Shown here: piece after piece, positions 8,778 through 18,471 of the stretch
Numbering within the stretch: the first letter of the stretch is position 1
How the letters are laid out: the number at the start of each line of letters is the position of its first letter
Notes under the pieces: generated by a model
What the model saw: the letters and a program-made list of their open reading frames with translations, nothing else
Told to the model about the DNA's origin: nothing
Database searches by the model: none
Assembly: GCF_003130405.1 (NCBI RefSeq)
Contig: NZ_QEAS01000003.1
Coordinates: forward strand, 231,666 to 264,488
DNA from: Pararcticibacter amylolyticus
Lineage (GTDB): Bacteria; Bacteroidota; Bacteroidia; Sphingobacteriales; Sphingobacteriaceae
Length of the DNA stretch: 32,823 bases
Reading direction: 5' to 3'
Translations under genes and position numbers: made by a program

Positions 8778-9275
8778 ATGTCAAAGATCATTCAGATGTT
8801 GTTAAAGGAACTGGACGCAGAAAGTTCCATCACCCACAAAATGCTTCAAAGGGTACCTAACGATAAGTTAGACTGGCAGCCGCATCAAAAGAGCATGACT
8901 CTAAAGCAACTGGCAGGCCATGTTGCGGAATTACCGTCCTGGATAACCATGGCCCTTACATCAGATGGGCTGGATTTTGCCGTCACACCTTATCAGCCTG
9001 CCCTGGTAAGTAACACCGGCGATCTCCTGGAACTTCATAACAGATCTCTGGAAAACGGCAAAAAGTCTCTGGAATCAACTCCTGAAGACAAATTTGATGA
9101 AGACTGGATATTACGCGATGGAGATAATATTCTCTTAAAAACAACAAAGGGAGAAACCGTGCGTATGTCACTTAGTCAAACAATACATCACAGGGCACAG
9201 CTGGGTGTGTATTTCCGGCTTCTGAATATTCCAGTCCCTGCCACCTATGGCCCCAGTGCCGACGAAATGCATTAA
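8778..9275 (+). CDS. DinB-like metal-dependent protein
   Basis: 165 residues, four-helix-bundle DinB/YfiT-like fold. Family marks: the first helix ending in VPNDKLDWQPHQKSMTLKQLAGHVAELP with metal-ligand candidate H48, and SLSQTIHHRAQLG with H137/H138, then the usual C-terminal VPATYGPSADE. The three His positions suit the single divalent-metal site of the family; many members act as thiol-dependent transferases, but substrate cannot be read from sequence. The ATG at 8778 is preferred over a TTG at 8751 because homologous folds begin there. Single gene. Confidence 0.85.
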   Translation: MSKIIQMLLKELDAESSITHKMLQRVPNDKLDWQPHQKSMTLKQLAGHVAELPSWITMALTSDGLDFAVTPYQPALVSNTGDLLELHNRSLENGKKSLESTPEDKFDEDWILRDGDNILLKTTKGETVRMSLSQTIHHRAQLGVYFRLLNIPVPATYGPSADEMH

Positions 9276-9289
9276 TTTCCCGTAAATAA

Positions 9290-9330
9290 TGTCAGCGTTT
9301 CAAGTGGTTCCCCCAGTTAGAACGCTGACA
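9290..9330. terminator. Hairpin between dinB-like and GNAT genes
   Basis: Ten-base inverted repeat TGTCAGCGTT / AACGCTGACA with a 21-base loop, placed between two convergent genes. There is no T-run, so it may be a weak terminator or a 3'-end stabilising structure. Confidence 0.45.
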
Positions 9331-9363
9331 TAAATATATTTCCATGCCCTTTCTTTCTTATAA

Positions 9364-9657
9364 CTAATCCGCAGCGACAATCAATCTGTTCCATTCGGGG
9401 TGCCTCTTCAGAAAAACTCTCACATAAGAGCAATAGGGCACCACTTTCAATCCCTGGCCTTCAATCTCCATGAACGTTTTTTCAACCATGGCAGAGGCTA
9501 CGCCTTTCCCTTCCAGTTCCTCCGGAACTTCCGTATGGGTCAGGAATATCTTATCTCCCTTCTTTTCATAATCAATAAAAGAAATCTGGTTGTCAACGAT
9601 GAATTCATAACGCTGTTCCTGTTCATTATTTGTAACAGAAAGATCTTTGTAGTTCAT
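9364..9657 (-). CDS. Short GNAT-family N-acetyltransferase (YidJ/NATD1-like)
   Basis: 97 residues from the ATG at 9657, matching the usual size of the minimal GNAT group (COG2388-like). The acetyl-CoA pyrophosphate loop is at 50-54 within EGKGVASAMVEK, and the family's PYCSYVRVFLKRHPEW is at 75-89, including C76, near the active site of related proteins. A longer reading starting at a TTG (9681) adds eight lysine/isoleucine-rich residues and is less likely. Acceptor unknown. It is transcribed away from the small-RNA repeats, whose first promoter lies only about 30 bases upstream of its start. Confidence 0.85.
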   Translation of the reverse strand: MNYKDLSVTNNEQEQRYEFIVDNQISFIDYEKKGDKIFLTHTEVPEELEGKGVASAMVEKTFMEIEGQGLKVVPYCSYVRVFLKRHPEWNRLIVAAD

Positions 9658-9723
9658 AAAAGTTATTTTTATTTTTTTCAATTCAGGTGCAACATTTCCC
9701 TGACAGTCAACGTATACACTAAT

Positions 9724-9789
9724 GTCCTCCCAAAGGACATGTTTTTCATAGGTAGATGTAGGGCCGGGTTTACCCGGCTCTTTTTTTTT
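9724..9789 (+). ncRNA. Putative small RNA, copy 1
   Basis: About 66 nt: 5' hairpin GTCCT-CCCAA-AGGAC (9724-9738), a conserved unpaired linker containing TTTTTCATAGGTAGATGTAG, then an intrinsic terminator (stem GGGCCGGG / CCCGGCTC, loop TTTA, 9761-9780) and nine T's. Promoter-like boxes: GCAACA at 9689-9694, an 18-base gap, TATACA at 9713-9718. The -10 box is the weakest of the three copies. Divergent from the GNAT gene. Family not recognised. Confidence 0.5.
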
Positions 9790-9844
9790 AAAAAGAATTT
9801 AAAATTTTCGTAACATCTCAATTACAATAGTCGTATAATCACAT

Positions 9845-9906
9845 GTCCTCCCAAAGGACGAGTTTTTCATAGGTAGATGTAGGGCCGGGTTTACCCGGCT
9901 CTTTTT
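9845..9906 (+). ncRNA. Putative small RNA, copy 2
   Basis: Same architecture as copy 1: 5' hairpin GTCCT-CCCAA-AGGAC, linker differing by only two bases at its start, and the same terminator hairpin followed by TTTTTCTTTT. This copy has the best promoter: GTAACA (9810-9815), 18 bases, a perfect TATAAT (9834-9839), placing the start site at about 9845, the first base of the 5' hairpin. Confidence 0.52.
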
Positions 9907-9965
9907 CTTTTAAAATAATATCAATTTTCCGTAACTTATTATTCTCACTGGTCGTATAATCATAC

Positions 9966-10028
9966 GTCCTCCCAAAGGACGATTTTTCATAGGTAGATGT
10001 AGGGCCGGGATTACCCGGCTCTTTTTTT
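9966..10028 (+). ncRNA. Putative small RNA, copy 3
   Basis: Same architecture; the linker is one base shorter and the terminator loop changes from TTTA to ATTA while the stem stays intact, a pattern that suggests selection on RNA structure. GTAACT at 9931-9936, 18 bases, then TATAAT at 9955-9960. The T-run (10022-10028) ends ten bases before the ligD stop codon, which comes from the other strand. Confidence 0.52.
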
Positions 10029-10037
10029 GTTTATTTC

Positions 10038-12131
10038 TTAACCGAACACTTCTTTCGCCCTTTTTACTGCCTTTTCCAGATCAATGCCAGTCTCCAGGAC
10101 GCCGGCAAACAAATCTCCTTCCGCTCTTACCCGCTCAATAGCATTAAAGATATGGAAATCCTTCATTTTCAATCCCGCTTTCACCTCGTCCCAGTGGAGC
10201 GGCATAGAAACCGTCGCGCCTGGCTTCGGCCGCAGCGAATAAGGACAGGCAATGGTAGCTCCGGGTCTGTTCTGCAAAAAGTCGAGGTACATTTTTCCCT
10301 TTCGGTTTTTAATCTGCCTTTCAATGCTGGTAAAAGCAGGGATTTGCGAATGCACGATATTGACGAGCAAGCGGGCAAACATTTGGGACTGATCATAAGT
10401 ATACTTCGCTCCCATCGGAATATAAATATGGATTCCGGTAGATCCTGAGGTTTTACAGAAACACGGCACGTCAATGGCATCCAGAACCTGTCTCACAACC
10501 TGTGCTGCTTCGACAACCTGCTCAAACGTATTCTTATCCGGATCAAGATCGATAATGCAATAATCCGGATGATCCGGTGATTGAGTCCTGGAAAACCAGG
10601 GGTTCATCTCAATGCACCCTAAAGAAGCCATCCATAGAAGACTTGCATCGTCCTTAGGAACCAGGAATTCTTTATGCTCCCCATCGCTCGTTACATAAGG
10701 AAAAGTTTCCGCCCACTCAGGAGCCTTGTCTTTTACATTCTTCTGATAAAAACCCGGCTTAGTGATCCCGTTGGGAAAGCGGTTGAGCGATTGAGGGCGG
10801 TCTTTCAGATAGGGCATGATAAACTCACCGATCTGGTAATAATAATTAAACATATCCCGCTTCGTAATCCCTTCTTCCGGCCAGTATACTTTACTTAAAT
10901 TACTGAATTTTAAGGAATGCCCGCATATCTTCCGCACCTGACTTTCATCCCTGGGGTTCAGCAACGTCTTTCTCGTGGTGTCCCGCGGAGCCGCCACGAG
11001 TTCCTGCCCCTCCATTCGGGTCTCTCCGTGCACAAGTCCGGCCGTATGCTCCGCCTGCTCTCTAACCACCTCTTTTGCATTTTTATCCGTACCCATACCT
11101 TCAAATGAAGGATGCCTGAAAACACCGTCTTCAGTAACCTCTGCAAAACTCACCTCGCATACCAGTTCAGGCTTTAGCCAGGTCGCATTCGCTTTAGGCG
11201 GATTCGGTCGAAATCTCGAAGGCTTATTGTAATCAGGGACAGTTTTAAAAGGGCTCTTACCTGAGATTAATGGACGAAACTGTTCCATCATCTCTTTCTG
11301 TAGTTTGGCTGAAAAACCCGTCCCCACCTTTCCCACATATTGAAAAGCCCCGTTCTCGTATACTCCCAGTAAAAGAGAACTGAATAACTTTGATGAACCT
11401 TCATTCCTCGTGAATCCTCCTATTACCACCTCCTGCCTTTTGTTAACCTTTATCTTAAGCCATTCTTTAGTCCGGAAATCCGTAATATAAGTGCTGGTAA
11501 CTTTCTTCGCCATGATCCCCTCAAGTCCCATCCGTTGCGCTGCACTGAAAAAATCCGTTCCATTTGCCTTAAAAACCTGGCTCAACCTGATCCGGTCGTC
11601 ATCTTTTGGAAACAGGTTCTTCAGCAGGATCTGCCGGTCGCTCAAAGGCAGGTCCATCAGGTTTTTGCCTTCATACCAGAGAATATCAAAAACATAATAA
11701 ACAAGCTCTCCGTCAGCTTCGCTCCTCCAATTCTGCAATGACGAAAAAACAGAAACACCCTGTTCATTCAGCACCATAATCTCCCCGTCGAACACCGCGT
11801 TCATTTTCCACTTCCTGATCGCGTGATAAAGAGGATAAAACCGCTCGTTAAATGACTTCTTATTCCTGGATATAATTTCACAGTCTCCATCTTTCAGCAG
11901 GGCTAAAGCCCGGTATCCATCCCATTTAACCTCATAAACCCATTCAGGATCGTCAAAAGGTTCATCGGTGAGCGTTGCCAGCATCGGCTTGATCTCTTCA
12001 GGAAACTCTGACTCCGGCGCCCTGGCCAGAATCGCATTCACATTCCCTTTAGTCACGAGCTCCGCATTTTCTGCGGCCTCTTTAATGGTGTTCAATGCTT
12101 CCTTCTGTTCCTGTTGTTTATTTTTCTTCAC
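10038..12131 (-). CDS. ligD: DNA ligase D, ligase-polymerase form
   Basis: 697 residues. Bacterial non-homologous end-joining enzyme that fills and seals double-strand breaks, normally with Ku. Order: short N-terminal helical region (1-45); ATP-dependent ligase adenylation domain with the nucleotidyl-accepting lysine K69 in EVKWDGYR, then EGIMAKK and KTKEWLKIK-like motifs; OB-fold domain to about 345; linker; archaeo-eukaryotic-primase-type polymerase domain (about 400-690) with LSKVYWPEEGITK, the catalytic DLD (D528, D530) and SGSTGIHIYIPM. The 3'-phosphoesterase (PE) domain found at the N terminus of many LigD proteins is absent. No ku gene lies in the window. Starts at the ATG at 12131; ends just past the third small-RNA terminator, which gives no T-run on this strand. 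Confidence 0.95.
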   Translation of the reverse strand: MKKNKQQEQKEALNTIKEAAENAELVTKGNVNAILARAPESEFPEEIKPMLATLTDEPFDDPEWVYEVKWDGYRALALLKDGDCEIISRNKKSFNERFYPLYHAIRKWKMNAVFDGEIMVLNEQGVSVFSSLQNWRSEADGELVYYVFDILWYEGKNLMDLPLSDRQILLKNLFPKDDDRIRLSQVFKANGTDFFSAAQRMGLEGIMAKKVTSTYITDFRTKEWLKIKVNKRQEVVIGGFTRNEGSSKLFSSLLLGVYENGAFQYVGKVGTGFSAKLQKEMMEQFRPLISGKSPFKTVPDYNKPSRFRPNPPKANATWLKPELVCEVSFAEVTEDGVFRHPSFEGMGTDKNAKEVVREQAEHTAGLVHGETRMEGQELVAAPRDTTRKTLLNPRDESQVRKICGHSLKFSNLSKVYWPEEGITKRDMFNYYYQIGEFIMPYLKDRPQSLNRFPNGITKPGFYQKNVKDKAPEWAETFPYVTSDGEHKEFLVPKDDASLLWMASLGCIEMNPWFSRTQSPDHPDYCIIDLDPDKNTFEQVVEAAQVVRQVLDAIDVPCFCKTSGSTGIHIYIPMGAKYTYDQSQMFARLLVNIVHSQIPAFTSIERQIKNRKGKMYLDFLQNRPGATIACPYSLRPKPGATVSMPLHWDEVKAGLKMKDFHIFNAIERVRAEGDLFAGVLETGIDLEKAVKRAKEVFG

Positions 12132-12227
12132 GGCATAGATGTGTTATGTATAAACTATCCGGATATCAAATGGTTTTTTCACTTAATTGCTACCTTAGCC
12201 TTCTTTCTGACTCTAGTTTTCGTAACA

Positions 12228-13103
12228 ATGATAGACGTTTGCTGTATAGGACATATTACCCTGGATAAAGTAATTACCCCGGGCTCCGTTGTGGACATGC
12301 CAGGGGGTACATCTTTCTATTTTTCAAATGCGCAGGCAAATCTTGATATCAGTTTTGTGCTGGTTACAGCGATCGCAGACGAGGAAAAGCATATCGCAGC
12401 TGAACTAAGAAATAAAGGGATCGAGGTAGAAGTCATCAAAAGCACACACACTGTTTGCTTTGAAAACAGGTACGAAGAGAACCAGGATAACCGCACCCAA
12501 CGCGTCACACAAAAGGCCGATCCCTTCAGCGTCAGTCACGTAGAAGGAATCGACGCCAGGATCTTTCACCTGGGCCCGCTTCTTGCCGGTGACATCCCGC
12601 TCGACGTAATAAAATTCCTTTCAGGAAAAGGAATTGTCTCTCTCGACGTTCAGGGGTATTTAAGGGAAGTCCGGGATCAAAATGTATTTGCCGTCGACTG
12701 GCAAGATAAAGAAGCAGCGCTCAACGGACTTGATATTCTGAAAGCCAATGAATCCGAGATGGAAGTGTTAACGGGATATAATGACCCGCATAAAGCAGCC
12801 CGGTCACTTGCCGCAATGGGCGTAAAAGAGGTGATTATCACACTGGGAAGCCAGGGTTCCCTAATCTATGCAGACGAAGTTTTTTATGACATACCAGCTT
12901 ATCAGCCCAGCAGAATTGTAGATGCAACAGGTTGCGGAGATACGTATATGGCAGGGTATCTCTACCAAAAAGCAAAGGGGACCGGATTGCAGGCTGCCGG
13001 TAATTTCGCCGCCGCCATGGCCACATTAAAAATCGAAAACTCCGGCCCTTTCTCAGGCACGGCGGAAGATGTTTACAAGCGGATAAACATGGAGTTGCCA
13101 TGA
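12228..13103 (+). CDS. PfkB-family carbohydrate kinase
   Basis: 291 residues, ribokinase fold. The N-terminal sugar-binding start MIDVCCIGHITLDKVITPGS with the Gly-Gly GGTSFYFS loop and the C-terminal PfkB signature DATGCGDTYMAGY (232-244, catalytic base D238) are both present. Substrate is not evident; it could be a sugar or nucleoside kinase. A longer reading from 12114 would add a hydrophobic segment overlapping the ligD start and is rejected; the ATG at 12228 begins the domain exactly. A TACCTTAG box (12191-12198) resembling the Bacteroidota -7 element lies 29 bases upstream. Divergent from ligD. Confidence 0.87.
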   Translation: MIDVCCIGHITLDKVITPGSVVDMPGGTSFYFSNAQANLDISFVLVTAIADEEKHIAAELRNKGIEVEVIKSTHTVCFENRYEENQDNRTQRVTQKADPFSVSHVEGIDARIFHLGPLLAGDIPLDVIKFLSGKGIVSLDVQGYLREVRDQNVFAVDWQDKEAALNGLDILKANESEMEVLTGYNDPHKAARSLAAMGVKEVIITLGSQGSLIYADEVFYDIPAYQPSRIVDATGCGDTYMAGYLYQKAKGTGLQAAGNFAAAMATLKIENSGPFSGTAEDVYKRINMELP

Positions 13104-13131
13104 CTACACCCATTGTAGCAGGGCTTTTTTA
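13097..13131 (+). terminator. Terminator overlapping the pfkB stop
   Basis: CTACA / TGTAG stem with a CCCAT loop, extended across a bulge by GCC / GGC, followed by six to seven T's. The hairpin includes the stop codon of the kinase gene. Confidence 0.55.
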
Positions 13132-13467
13132 TTACACCTGTTTCTACATTAAAGTAACGCGCTTATTCAGGCTTTCCGGATCTGCAAAGTTCCTTCTGCA
13201 TATTTCTCCGAACACAAGGCCGGATAAGCTAGAATTAGGGGTTCTGAAGATTTCCCGCGTCAGGATTTTGCCATATTCTCAAACCGACACAGGAAGATGG
13301 CACACACGATGTTGTGAATCCTCAATTAACAAGCACCGTATGTATCTGGCATAACGAACGTTAGCAAAACCTTCAAAATATGGGATGCAAAACCGGGAAT
13401 AAATTTGGGTAATAACTGAGAACATTTCTTTTATAAATTTGTATCCTATATAATAAGTAAAAACAAA
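13104..13467. other. Intergenic region, no gene seen
   Basis: 364 bases. Apart from the terminator of the kinase gene at its left end and the TAAATTTG promoter box at 13434-13441, nothing is recognised. An 84-codon open frame at 13100-13354 shows no protein-like composition or conserved motif. Confidence 0.6.
13434..13441 (+). promoter_or_regulatory. -7 promoter box before the 71-residue protein
   Basis: TAAATTTG is a perfect match to the Bacteroidota -7 consensus TAnnTTTG and lies 26 bases before the ATG at 13468. No convincing TTTG -33 box sits at the 19-21 base spacing. Confidence 0.5.
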
Positions 13468-13683
13468 ATGAGCACCCGAGAAATCTTAGACAACCTTGAA
13501 AAAAACGCCCAGGCAAAACACTTGCTTTATCTGGATGCCGGGCAGGCACTAGTACGTCAGGAAGGCGTCGTATCAAAAGCGGATATGGATAAATTCGACC
13601 AGGCTAAAGAAGCATGGCTTTCCGCCAACAATGCATACCGCTCTTTTTTGCTTTCGCTTGGAAAAGACAGAAAAGTCTCATAA
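13468..13683 (+). CDS. Small helical protein of unknown function
   Basis: 71 residues, not recognised. It begins MSTREILDNLEKNAQAKHLL and is predicted all-helical: two helices (about 3-30 and 36-63) separated by a VVSKADMDKFD turn, no cysteine, no signal peptide, no membrane segment. Codon use resembles its neighbours, a good promoter box precedes it and a strong terminator follows, so it is probably a real monocistronic gene. It might be a small cytosolic structural or stress protein. Confidence 0.7.
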   Translation: MSTREILDNLEKNAQAKHLLYLDAGQALVRQEGVVSKADMDKFDQAKEAWLSANNAYRSFLLSLGKDRKVS

Positions 13684-13710
13684 GCTGAAAACAATAATTG
13701 AGTTAATAAT

Positions 13711-13741
13711 AAAAAGCCGCACCTGAAAAGGATGCGGCTTC
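13711..13741. terminator. Bidirectional terminator
   Basis: AAGCCGCA and TGCGGCTT arms form a stem between the small-protein gene and the convergent GH97 gene. The right-hand T/C-rich end serves the plus strand, and the left AAAAA run serves the minus strand. Confidence 0.8.
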
Positions 13742-13771
13742 TTCATTATTACAGGCTACCCGGAGCTGTCC

Positions 13772-15997
<2,226 letters not shown>

Positions 15998-15998
15998 T

Positions 15999-16006
15999 CA
16001 AAGTTA
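15999..16006 (-). promoter_or_regulatory. -7 promoter box of the GH97 gene
   Basis: On the minus strand this reads TAACTTTG, a perfect TAnnTTTG match, 22 bases before the ATG. A TTTC sequence 19 bases further upstream is a three-of-four match to the TTTG -33 box. Confidence 0.55.
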
Positions 16007-16046
16007 TCCGCGCAACATCAAACATGAAAATTTATTCTGCAAAATT

Positions 16047-16451
16047 TCAAACTGCAACTGACTCCTCATGCATATCGCTTTCAGGTACGGCGATCCCCTT
16101 CCCTCCGGCATATACTTTTCCCCAATCACAAAGATGCTGCAAGATGGGCACCAGATCTCTTCCCTTATTGGTTAGCAGGTATTCAATACCAGCCGGCACC
16201 GAACCGGGTATTTCTCGTTTGACAATGATCGCATGCATTTCGAGCTCTTTCAGCTGTCTGCCCAGTACCTGCTCCGAAATATTCACCAGTTCGCGTTTGA
16301 GCAGATGAAAACGGTTATTTCCTTCGGCAATGGAGTAGACGATCTGTGATTTCCATCGTCCGCTGATCATAGCTATGGCCGAATTCAGTTCACAGACCTG
16401 AAACAAAAATTGCTCATTAATGGCATTGGTGGAATTTTCTTTTCTCTTCAT
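16047..16451 (-). CDS. HxlR-family transcriptional regulator
   Basis: 134 residues, winged-helix HxlR (MarR-like) repressor/activator. Family pattern: a short N terminus with a Cys (VCELNSAI), then ISGRWKSQIVYSI at the first helix of the wing fold, NRFHLLKRELVNISEQVLGRQLKELE (recognition helix), and REIPGSVPAGIEYLLTNKGRDLVPIL (wing and last helix). The Cys in QVCELNS is the position used for redox or electrophile sensing in several family members. The ATG at 16451 is chosen over a TTG at 16469. It is divergent from the esterase gene 78 bases away and probably controls it. An imperfect TAAC-N10-GTTA inverted repeat lies in the shared intergenic region. Confidence 0.92.
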   Translation of the reverse strand: MKRKENSTNAINEQFLFQVCELNSAIAMISGRWKSQIVYSIAEGNNRFHLLKRELVNISEQVLGRQLKELEMHAIIVKREIPGSVPAGIEYLLTNKGRDLVPILQHLCDWGKVYAGGKGIAVPESDMHEESVAV

Positions 16452-16480
16452 GAGGGTTCCGACTAACAATTTTGTTCGTT

Positions 16481-16512
16481 ATTGCAGCAGCGCGGTGGCT
16501 TGCAGAACTTTG
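16481..16512 (+). promoter_or_regulatory. Promoter of the secreted esterase
   Basis: ATTG (16481-16484), a 20-base gap and GAACTTTG (16505-16512) fit the Bacteroidota TTTG-N19/21-TAnnTTTG promoter with two mismatches. The start codon follows 16 bases later. Confidence 0.4.
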
Positions 16513-16528
16513 GAACAAATTACGACAT

Positions 16529-17368
16529 ATGAGAAAATTACTGGTCATCTTATTGACATTAAGCTCCTGCGTCTGCACAAAGGCACAGGAAGTATGGGTC
16601 ATGAAGTCCCGGCAACTCGAAAGGCCCGACACAGTGCTGATCTACAAACCCGCCGGCTACACCGCTAAAAAAGTCTGGCCTCTGGTCTACCTCCTGCATG
16701 GTTATAGCGAAAACTATCGCCAGTGGTCAAAGACAACAGAGCTTCAGGAACTGGCCAGTCAATATGGCTTCATCATCGTCACCCCCGATGGTTTCACAAC
16801 CTATTACACCAACAGCCCCGATCAAACGAAACCACAGTTTGAAAATTTCTTCTTCCGGGAGCTCATTCCAAGGGTACACCAGTCATTTAACATCGATACT
16901 GCTAACATCTTTATCAGCGGTTTAAGTATGGGCGGATATGGCGCGTTAAGGTATTTCATCCTGCATCCGGAGTACTTTAATAGCGCCGGTGCTACCAGCG
17001 GAGCCCTGGAAATAGATTACAACAATTTCCGGCAAGTCAGCCGGCAGTTCTGGAAAAACAACCGGATGACGGAAGACCTCACCAGGCATTTCGGCAGTCC
17101 TGAAATCACAGACTGGCATCAATATAGTATTTCCACTTTATTAAAGCAGCACCAGGATTTTAACAAGCCCTTCATTTTCGATTGCGGTGTGAGCGACATT
17201 TTATACCCAGCTTCAACAACGCTAAAAACAATCGTCGATCAACGAAAGCTTCCGGCCACGTTTATCAGCAGCCCGGGAAACCACGACACTTCCTATTGGC
17301 GCCAAAGCATTGCATACCATTTTTTGTATTTTCAACAACATCTTCGTTATTCAAGTCATGGTCAATAA
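16529..17368 (+). CDS. Secreted esterase D-type alpha/beta hydrolase
   Basis: 279 residues from the ATG at 16529, which starts a signal peptide (MRKLLVILLTLSSCVCTKAQ); a longer frame from 16472 is rejected. Alpha/beta hydrolase of the esterase D / feruloyl-esterase-like family: oxyanion region YLLHGYSENYRQW, nucleophile elbow GLSMGG with S133, acid D223 in CGVSDILYP, base H252 in GNHDTSYW. Exported to the periplasm; substrate could be an acyl or feruloyl ester. It is divergent from the HxlR gene, which suggests inducible control. Confidence 0.9.
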   Translation: MRKLLVILLTLSSCVCTKAQEVWVMKSRQLERPDTVLIYKPAGYTAKKVWPLVYLLHGYSENYRQWSKTTELQELASQYGFIIVTPDGFTTYYTNSPDQTKPQFENFFFRELIPRVHQSFNIDTANIFISGLSMGGYGALRYFILHPEYFNSAGATSGALEIDYNNFRQVSRQFWKNNRMTEDLTRHFGSPEITDWHQYSISTLLKQHQDFNKPFIFDCGVSDILYPASTTLKTIVDQRKLPATFISSPGNHDTSYWRQSIAYHFLYFQQHLRYSSHGQ

Positions 17369-17490
17369 CATTCCGGGGACTTCATGTCCTCGCCAGTAAT
17401 AAGAAAACACTCTTGTTTCCGTTTCGGTACCCTCAGCTGCTTTAATCCATGATCATGCAGATACAGATTTGATTTTTGTAACTTTACAGA

Positions 17491-18390
17491 ATGGACAAAA
17501 CGCAGTCAATAGAAGAATTTTACCAATCGAAATTTAACTGGGTTCCCGGTAATATCCATAATGAGATCGGCCATTTTAACGTTTTCAGAATGGACGACTA
17601 TAAAGGAAAAAACTCAAAGCCAATCCCTTACAGCAGAAAAGACTATTTCAAAATCACCCTTATTATTGGCAGAAACAGGGTGCACTATGCTGATAAGGTG
17701 ATTGAAATAAAAAAACAAGCCCTGTTTTTCACCAACCCGCAGATCCCTTACAAATTTGAATGGATCGATGAGTACAAATCGGGATTCTTCTGCGTTTTCA
17801 CACCTGCATTTTTTCACAACTTTGGCAACTTGAAAAGTTACGAAGTTTTTCAGCCGAACACCAATCCGGTTTTTGAGCTGACGGATGAACAACTGCAAAA
17901 GATTGATCAGATTTTCGTCCGGATGCTCGAAGAGATCAGGTCCGATTATCCGCACAAATACGATGTACTGAGAAACATGGTATTTGAGATTTTACATTAT
18001 GCACTCAAAATGCAGCCTGCATCAAGAGCCGAAAAGCAACAGGCAAACGCTTCCCAAAGAATCTCTCATTTGTTTATAGAATTACTCGAACGACAATTCC
18101 CGATTGAAGATGCAAGACAGCGGTTGAATTTCCGTTCGCCGTCCGACTTTGCACAACAACTCTCCATTCATGTCAATCACCTCAACCGGGCCGTAAAAGA
18201 GACTATGAAAAAAACGACCTCTGAAATTATCGCCGAACGCATTTTACAGGAAACCAAAATTTTATTGAGACATACAGAATGGACTGTTTCCGAAATTGCG
18301 TATTCATTGGGTTTTACAGAAGCTACTCATTTCAACAACTTTTTCAAGAAACATACTAATATAACACCTACGCTTTTCAGACTTGCTTGA
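17491..18390 (+). CDS. AraC-family transcriptional regulator (first)
   Basis: 299 residues. N-terminal effector-binding cupin-like half (about 30-180: KITLIIGRNRVHYADKVIEI, NPQIPYKFEWIDEYKSGFFC), C-terminal double helix-turn-helix (about 200-299) with the signature VSEIAYSLGFTEATHFNNFFKKH. A TAACTTTA box (17479-17486) sits right before the ATG, which would make the message almost leaderless. The next gene in the same direction is an SDR, 81 bases away with its own promoter box, so activation of that gene by this regulator is likely but not shown. Confidence 0.93.
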   Translation: MDKTQSIEEFYQSKFNWVPGNIHNEIGHFNVFRMDDYKGKNSKPIPYSRKDYFKITLIIGRNRVHYADKVIEIKKQALFFTNPQIPYKFEWIDEYKSGFFCVFTPAFFHNFGNLKSYEVFQPNTNPVFELTDEQLQKIDQIFVRMLEEIRSDYPHKYDVLRNMVFEILHYALKMQPASRAEKQQANASQRISHLFIELLERQFPIEDARQRLNFRSPSDFAQQLSIHVNHLNRAVKETMKKTTSEIIAERILQETKILLRHTEWTVSEIAYSLGFTEATHFNNFFKKHTNITPTLFRLA

Positions 18391-18441
18391 TTTTCGTAAG
18401 ATATCGTTTGGATTTAGCTACCCGTGGGTTTTATATCATCC

Positions 18442-18449
18442 TACCTTTG
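18442..18449 (+). promoter_or_regulatory. -7 promoter box of the first SDR
   Basis: TACCTTTG, perfect TAnnTTTG, 22 bases before the ATG at 18472. A TTTG lies upstream at 18407-18410, but its 31-base spacing is too long for a standard -33 box, which suggests dependence on an activator. Confidence 0.55.
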
Positions 18450-18471
18450 CAACATAAAAAATCTCAATACT

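Larger units (their letters stand above)
9689..10028 (+). repeat. Three tandem 121-bp units, each a small-RNA-like gene
   Basis: Three imperfect copies whose landmark GTCCTCCC lies at 9724, 9845 and 9966, a period of exactly 121 bases twice. Within each copy the segment from GTCC to the T-run is nearly invariant, while the 55-60 bases between copies have drifted apart except for promoter-like boxes (GYAACW, 18 bases, TATAAT or TATACA). The conserved part carries two hairpins. The pattern is that of duplicated, separately transcribed RNA genes rather than a protein repeat or CRISPR. Confidence 0.9.

Noticed and set aside
9690-9985. Minus-strand micro-peptides starting MKN in each 121-bp unit (copies 1 and 2 read MKNxSFGRT)
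   Set aside because: Copy 3 is shifted by a one-base deletion, the repeat period is not a multiple of three, and the T-runs show that the transcript runs on the plus strand.
9689-10028. CRISPR array
   Set aside because: Only three units, the repeated part is over 60 bases with terminator hairpins, intervening sequences share promoter boxes and are not unique spacers, and no cas genes are nearby.
10000-10030. Terminator for ligD
   Set aside because: On the ligD strand the last GC-rich hairpin is followed by CCTACATC, not a T-run; it works only for the plus-strand small RNA.
13100-13354. 84-codon plus-strand frame after the PfkB gene
   Set aside because: Overlaps the terminator, no motif, and Arg/Ser/Leu-rich as expected for noncoding sequence.
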